DNA of 64,000 bases from Colletotrichum lupini (taxonomy: Eukaryota; Ascomycota; Sordariomycetes; Glomerellales; Glomerellaceae), in contig NC_064677.1 in the NCBI RefSeq assembly GCF_023278565.1, forward strand, positions 6,076,001 through 6,140,000, read 5' to 3'. This document shows positions 58,025-64,000 of the stretch, in pieces; position 1 is the first letter of the stretch; the number at the start of each line of letters is the position of its first letter. The position numbers and the translations under genes were made by a program. A model generated the notes under the pieces. That model was not told the origin of the DNA. It saw nothing but the letters and a program-made list of their open reading frames with translations, and made no database searches.

Positions 58025-60079
58025 TTACAATTTCCGCCGTGCACTTTTTCTCAGTCTTACACACATGAATAACCAGCCGCCGATGGTTGCCGCGGTCAGA
58101 GGACCACAGAAGCTTAAGAAGAGCATTAAGCTATCGCGCTTCCAGATGAATGGTCTTGTCATGTCGTCTGGCCCATCTTCTTTCCAAAGCAACACTCCAC
58201 TCTGGAAGAAAGTCTACCATTAAGTCAGAGGTTCATATCATGCCGGCAGTATTCGGGTAAGCAGTTCTTACTGCAACGAAAGTGGCCGGCAGAAAGATTA
58301 GTGTTGCGATCGTGATGACATGCATCGACGTCGTTTCCTTCAACGTCTTGTCTGTTATGACTTGCATCTGCTTCGTGTTCTCGTGCGCTATTTCCGCGAA
58401 CCAATTACCGATATGACTGGTACGCTGCTGGAGTAATCGCTCATACTTTGAGGTCCCATGTTAGCTTAAGAACGCTTTCTTTCATGCTGCTTCTGATGGT
58501 ATGCTCACCAGCTGTATGCTTTGACCAAGGGTGATGGCCAAGCAGCGCATTTGTTGCAGTCGTGTTTCCAATCTCCTCGCGATAGATTGGACTTCTTTGA
58601 TGAAGTTACTGATTGCTCCTTCACATGCAATCTTTCCGCGAAACTCGGCGGCGGCGGTGTGACTGTAGAATGTACAGATGTCATTAAGGACACCAATATC
58701 AAGTTCCAGAGCTAGAGAAGCTCGATGAATGATTTCAGAGTGCTTGTGCAAGGTCTGCACGTCTTTGAACCGAAACTGGTTGAGAACCTCCCATGTGTCT
58801 GGCTGGGGAGGCGGTGAACTTGTGTCCGTAGTACAAGCAGTGCAATGGCCACCGAGCTCCGGATCCGTCTGTTTTGATTTCTCCTGTCTCAGCCAAGAGC
58901 TCAGAGTTGAAGACGTCCCGTTTGCCATCCGGGATAACATCGACATCTTGTTCTTCTCAGGGTCAATAGTGGTGGTCAAAGTGCCCGACATGGATTGACT
59001 GTGCGAGTACATAGTTTGGCTACGGGAGTCTCTCAAAGGCTTTGGGTACGCACTTAAGAGGCTGGACTCCCTGTCAATGAGGTCATCGACAATCGCTTTG
59101 CTGGCTGGCGTTACAATCGCTCGAATCCCTGCCTCGGTCTCGTTGATGAACTGTCGCCAATTCTCATCGCACCAGCAGAGGTAAACCAAGTGAGTAGCCA
59201 ATGACGCCTGAAGATAGAGAGAAACATCTCCATCTTGTGTTTCAGTCTTGGCTGGAATTCTGAGGAGAGGGCTTGTTTTCTTGATCCGGTCTTCAAAAAC
59301 ATCGTCTGCCTTGACGGTGAACCAAAAGGCCCGTCCAGTTTCCACGTCGAAGGAGTGATAGTTCGCAACTTGACGAATCTGCCAGTCCCAGACCCCTTTG
59401 CCACTTTCGGAAGATTCGACGGAGCGGAGAAGATAAGACAGTTGTATTTCGCGACCGGAACGGCCGATCTTAGGAAGCTCTGGGAGGCCTTCAGTGAGAC
59501 AGTTGAGCGTGTCGCTGCCTTTGAACTGAGCCAGACAGAGATCGAGAGGCTCGCTCTGTCGTCCGAAGGCGTGTACTGGCTCCAAGAAGGAGGGGTTGAC
59601 TTGGTGATATGAGCAAACTAGTTTGAACATATCCATAGAGCAACTCAACGGCGATCTCGAGTTATCTGCGCTAACAAAACTTTCCGTGGTTGTCAGTAAT
59701 TTTCAACCAAGGGTTGAAGGGGTATCATAGCTTACACGTGACGAACGTGCGGGTCTTGATCACCGCGGTGCAGGTGTAACCAAAGGGTCTCCATATCCCA
59801 AATGGCTTCTTCCTCATCAGGGAATTCTACTGACATCAGATCAGGAGCCTAAATTAAGAAAGTACATGGTTTCTCACGATTTCGTCTTCCAGTCTCCCAG
59901 AACGTTATCACAGATGCCGCGCGGTCAAACAAGGAGCACTCCCTCTCTAGGAGGCTTCTATATTGCCGTTCACCGAAGAGAGCTTCATGAGGTTCTTGTT
60001 TCCTGAGCTGTACTTGAGGATATTCGTCGGAATTACGGCAAATCTCCGTGAACCGATCGTACGCGTCTTGTGTCTGCAT
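58025..60079 (-). CDS. CorA-like two-transmembrane domain protein
   Basis: Exons are 59878-60079, 59736-59829, 58509-59679, 58272-58445 and 58025-58213, 609 residues. The introns are 48-63 nt, all GT..AG; the second has a perfect CTGAC branch. The start MQTQDAYDRFTEICRN matches the beginning of the long soluble region. The N-terminal half includes RHVFVSADNSRSPL and FKLVCSYHQVNPSFLEPVHAFG, typical of the fungal CorA-like family. A long helical part (about 400-525) leads to two membrane helices near 527-547 (ITIATLIFLPATFVA) and 575-600 (LFLSFCGPLTAATIGGWLF). The GMN motif that defines Mg transporters after helix 1 is absent (FFQSG instead), so ion transport is unproven. Such proteins are abundant in accessory regions of fungal genomes; their role is not settled. 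Confidence 0.8.
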
Positions 60080-62148
60080 GTTGAGAATGAAGGTTTCACA
60101 AAACAGATACACAGAAACCTGAGGCAGGATCTGGACAAAGCGTCTACAATAGGTGTAAAGATAACGACAGGAGTCGGCACAACCAGGGGGTCTTCCTTAG
60201 TATTCTGAGAATGCGTCGCCTGTGGGCCGAGCCTCAGGAAGATGGATGACATTTAAGTTTGAAGAAAAGTACATGCAATAATTCCATTTCGGCCCGGATG
60301 GCGGGGTCGCTCAAGATTGTCAGATTCTCACTGGCTAACGCATTCGGTGTTTGCCTTGCAGAGGTGCACACCTCGAACACCGCCTCTCGCACATTAGCAG
60401 CACTAGATTCATGCAGTATTATGCCTTAGGTAACGTAGTAGACATCGATTACTGAAAACCTCTCTGCTTATGGACTTAATGACCCGAATAAATACTCTCC
60501 CTTCATGAGGCTTAGAATACCATATCGTGCGTCCGGGCGTGGTTTAGGCAAGAGACACGTCCGGTGCTTGATTGCTGTCTCTAGAGCCTAGCCTGAAACT
60601 AGCCTAACCTCGGTTTCTTTTTTTTTCTTGGTATAACCAGATGTTGAACGTCGTCCTTTATGTCGCTTTGATTAGTTTTGAGTAGCCCAAAGTCTTGATA
60701 TACTGGGTTACCTGAGTGATTGCTATTGTGGCCGTTATCACATAGTCGCCATCCTTAGACTGTCTAACATTAGCTATATCTCCACTAGAGTCTCCGTCTG
60801 CGTCTTCTCTACCACTGTTGCTGATCATCATGTCCTTTATCTCTCCCTCTTTACCCTGCCTCAACCTCTCTACCGTCTATACCTATTGTCTCCGTCTTTC
60901 TCTTTGTCCCCATCTCTCGGCCTCTATGCATTGTTTCCGTAGGTATTCTCGTATATTGCCCTTATTACCTCATATAGAAGGATGAAACATGCTTACTGTG
61001 AGGCTAAAGTTGCCAGCGCCTCGAGTGTTCTGGAGCCAGGCCTCAAGAGCATCCCTCCGAATTCTGTATCCATTGATGGTCGAGACTATCATTGCGCGAC
61101 CGATTCATTGATTCCATGCGGGGTCCGATTCAAGAGAAGACCAACAACGGCGAGGCACATTTGAGGAATGACAAGAGCTGAGCCCCATAATTAAGTGTTG
61201 AGTCGCCTCGAGGCTCAATGCAGGCTCCCGTACTGATCACTTCGCCACCGGTCCGGAACGGACCAAATAGGGGAAGGGGGGTTTGGAAGCCTACGCACCG
61301 CCTGTTATTAACAGGACACGAAATCACGTCAACTGCGACTTCATTGGTCGCCTGATATCTCACCGGCTGTGATCGGGCGCATTGCTTCGGCCGTCTTGGG
61401 GCTTGTTGGATGTTAGACAAAACCCCGCTTCAGCAGGCTGGCTCAGCTGGTCAGCGTTACCATGCACGGCACTTCTACCTGCATCAGTTGTCTCACCGTT
61501 AGGTTCAGTGATAACCACGGCACCTGTCTGTTGTCCAATCAAGCAGATTGTTGCAGCACACCTCCGCCATCGCTGACTTGGTCTGGACCGCTCCTATCGT
61601 CTGTGTCAGCTTCGTGAAATAGATGCCTTACCGCAAGCGACAGGCGCTCTCACTCGAGCTGATCCACCCGCCAAGATAGCCTGCTCATACAGAGTAGCAT
61701 AGCGTACCAGGTTCTCTTGAGGAAGTAGAAACGGAATGACTCCAAAGGATCTGATACTCCTACCTTTGAGATGAGGGCAACATGACTGACCCTTGAGGAA
61801 TTCATTATGCTTGGGATAAGGTGGCAGAAGGGGCCCTCTTATTTAAGTGGTTCAGTTGGATCATGGATCGTGGTTTTCTACGAGACAAATCACTAGTAGA
61901 GATGGTAGATCATGAAACGATTTGATATCTTATAGTACCTTACCTTGATCCTGACTTATTGTAGGTAGTGAGAGGTTTTATGATAATGATGTGCTATAGT
62001 CCATGACTTCTCAGTCTAGCTTACTCTCAATACCACCAGCAAGCAACCATGGGTTCCAAATTTCCTACTACTAAGCTAACTCTCAAATGAGGACACGAAC
62101 AAGATCGAATATATTTACGAACGTCCACCAGCTTGGTTCGGGCGTCAC
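60080..62148. other. 2 kb intergenic region
   Basis: Weak frames only. A Lys/Asp-rich minus frame of 68 codons (60658-60864) and two overlapping minus frames at 61130-61542 lack a recognisable family. A pyrimidine run lies at about 60615-60630. This may be decayed gene sequence next to the AT block. Confidence 0.4.
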
Positions 62149-62757
62149 CTAAGGATTGATCATCCATGGATCATTCTCGTCTACCAAATTTTGTGCCGAA
62201 TCCTGAACCTCTTCGAGAAAGTCCAAAGCCCCCAAAGGCTTACTTCTGTCAATATCGAAATCTGAGTAGTAGACTTCATTGGACCTGCGGTCGCCGCAGC
62301 TATAAGACTTATGAAATTTAGCACCAGGCTTCAAGCAGATACCATAGTCAATGAGATAGATTTGTGTCGGGTCGTATTGATACCCGTTGTCCACGGCTTC
62401 CAAAAAGTAGCCTCTGATATCTTTCTGGTTCATGAGAGACACTACCGATTCTCTACAAGAGCTGAACATCCAGTAGTAATCATATTTGAAGACCATACCG
62501 CGGGTTCACGTCAACTCTGCCCGAAAATCGGGACTGGTGGTTTCGAAAGGGAAACGAGGAGGCCTTGGTATGGCCGCCTCCTTATCTTTCCAAAGCTGAT
62601 AGCAGAGGAGTCTACAGTTGAAGGTCACGGCAGATGCCCATTCATCTGTTTTCTGTTGCCAAATTTGACCGGTCGTTGATGGGGCTGTTTCGTCGGCGGA
62701 GCTGCTGTCCACATCTGGCGTCCCTTGTAATTTTTGACTGTCAGAGGTCTTGAACAT
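62149..62757 (-). CDS. Small two-exon hypothetical protein
   Basis: Exon 1 is 62510-62757 and exon 2 is 62149-62461, giving 186 residues. A 48 nt GT..AG intron (GTGAAC, TTCAG) removes the in-frame stop between the two frames and keeps phase 2. The sequence has a Ser/Asp-rich start, TGQIWQQKTDEWASAVTFNC, and later PTQIYLIDYGICLKPG and YYSDFDIDRSKPLGALDFLEE. The LIDYG motif recalls the DFG region of kinases but nothing else supports a kinase, and the length is too short for a complete one. It could be a fragment of a larger ancestral gene. No signal peptide or membrane segment is seen. Confidence 0.45.
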
Positions 62758-62850
62758 CTTGTTCCCGGACCTTTTGTGTACGCAGTCTTTGATGGCCTAC
62801 TTCAATGCCGTCTGAGACTCCTTAAACGCCAGCCAAATATTAGCATCAAT

Positions 62851-62878
62851 GTCAGGCCTCGCCGGTCAGGCCTCGCCG
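62851..62878. repeat. Two tandem copies of a 14 bp unit
   Basis: GTCAGGCCTCGCCG is present twice in a row, 12 bp before the possible LTR start at 62891. Confidence 0.7.
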
Positions 62879-62890
62879 GGTAAGGGATAG

Positions 62891-64000
62891 TGTTAGTATA
62901 CACGTAGGCAGGTCAGACCTTTCGGTCGTAACTAGGTTAATAGGTCAGTATAGGTCTATTGCGTGTGTATAAGAGGGGAAGATCGTGGGTAGAGCCCGCG
63001 GTCCCTTAGTAAGTATAGGTAGGTAGAAGGGTCTGTCTATACGGGCCTAGACTACCTACCTACTACCCCTACTTTAACTACCTAATAGGGCCCCTTTTTT
63101 ACCTCGTAATTTAATATTAGTAATCTTTTATTTTTATGATAAAAAAGGCTAAAATAGGGGCTAGGTCCCCCGTTAATAAAAATTAATAATAGAATCTATA
63201 GTTAATCCCCTATTTAAAAGTACTTAAAGCTATATATTAAAATTTTAGTATAGCTTTTATTGTAATTATTTATATAGAAATTTTAGTATCCCCTCTTTTT
63301 AATTACTTCCTAATTTTTTAATATATATAATTTATATACCTAAACTCTTTAAAAATCGTTAAATTTAGTATAGTTAAAAAAGAGTTTTTTATTAATCTAA
63401 TTATGCCCCGAATACGTACGTTTCTCTTTAAACTAAAGCCCGAGAGGTATATACGTTCGCTAAATAACTTACTACTTATAATATATTACTATTTTAATTA
63501 CGTATTACCTATCTTTTTATTTTAATTATAATAATTCCTTTATTAATAAATTATTTAAAAGACTTATTTAGTATATTTTTTATAAACCCGTTAGCTAGGT
63601 TATTATTATTATTAATTTAATAGATCTTATAGAGCTCGCGGCGTTTATATAATTACTTAAGTACTATAATATTTATTATAAGGCGCTTTTTTTTTATAAT
63701 ACTTAGCTTAACGAGGTATTTATATAATAAATATAAATTTATATAAATTATAATAAAGATCTTCAGAACGTTAAGTTATTTAGTAATAAGGTCTAGGGTA
63801 GTTAAGATAGTATAAGTAACGCTAACGCTTATAACTATTTTATAGACTTCTAATATTAGTACGCTTTAAATAATCCTTTTACTCTTTATAGAGCTATAGT
63901 AAATAATATTATTATTAATTATAAAGCTCTTATTAGTCTATTTTTTATTTATAAGGATAATAATATAACTTAGTTATAAGGTATAATTAGCGTTATTTAC
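62891..64000 (+). mobile_element. AT-rich RIP-type block, possibly a truncated LTR element
   Basis: From about 63060 the sequence is AT-rich with no open frame, like the mutated Copia element. The ordinary-to-AT boundary region begins TGTTAGTATACAC at 62891 and has GTGTATAAGAGGGG near 62965, features seen at LTR starts (TG end and TATA). The right part lies outside the window, so a second LTR cannot be checked. Calling it an LTR element is inference; calling it RIP-mutated repeat DNA is safer. Confidence 0.4.

Overview
This window looks like nuclear DNA of a filamentous ascomycete, most likely a Sordariomycete (a Colletotrichum-like plant associate is my inference). The evidence is short 46-83 nt introns with GT..AG ends and CTRAY-type branch points, intron-containing tRNA-Phe genes, Pezizomycotina-type protein families, plant cell wall enzymes, and sharply bounded AT-rich blocks full of C-to-T and G-to-A changes typical of repeat-induced point mutation (RIP). 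I rebuilt gene models by hand. Each multi-exon model sums to a whole number of codons and runs open across every junction.

Layout. 1-540 is an AT-rich, RIP-like relic. 540-31.5 kb is gene-sparse but ordinary. It holds a Cid1-type nucleotidyltransferase (4702-8867, +), a BTB/F-box-like protein (10568-13715, +), tRNA-Phe (14395-14484, +), an SDR (14870-15679, -), a 0.55 kb inverted-repeat element (16019-16569), a small Cys-rich protein (17801-18361, -), a mitochondrial carrier (19361-20379, +), a secreted Gly/Asn-rich protein (21014-21774, -), a second inverted tRNA-Phe (23270-23359, -), a proline-rich conserved protein (24054-25925, -) and a secreted metallophosphoesterase/5'-nucleotidase (29601-31523, -).

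32.1-48.8 kb. After another AT-rich block comes a GH78 alpha-L-rhamnosidase split by a complete, RIP-mutated Ty1/Copia-type LTR retrotransposon (33917-41339, 205 bp LTRs, 5 bp target duplication GTTAC). Removing the element and one target copy gives an uninterrupted 863-residue frame. A convergent GH28 polygalacturonase-type gene with a 15 nt microexon follows (44107-45657, -), then a chitin deacetylase with two hevein-type chitin-binding domains and a repeat-rich linker (46850-48848, -). GH78 plus GH28 suggests a small pectin/rhamnogalacturonan locus that has lost its rhamnosidase.

51.9-64 kb is accessory-looking: a six-exon protein kinase-like/von Willebrand A fusion (51930-55171, -), a CorA-like two-helix membrane protein (58025-60079, -), a small two-exon protein of unknown family (62149-62757, -), and a RIP-type AT block from about 62.9 kb to the window end that may start with an LTR. 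The kinase-vWA and CorA-like genes are the best candidates here for a poorly described signalling or self/non-self system, but nothing in the sequence proves a shared function.
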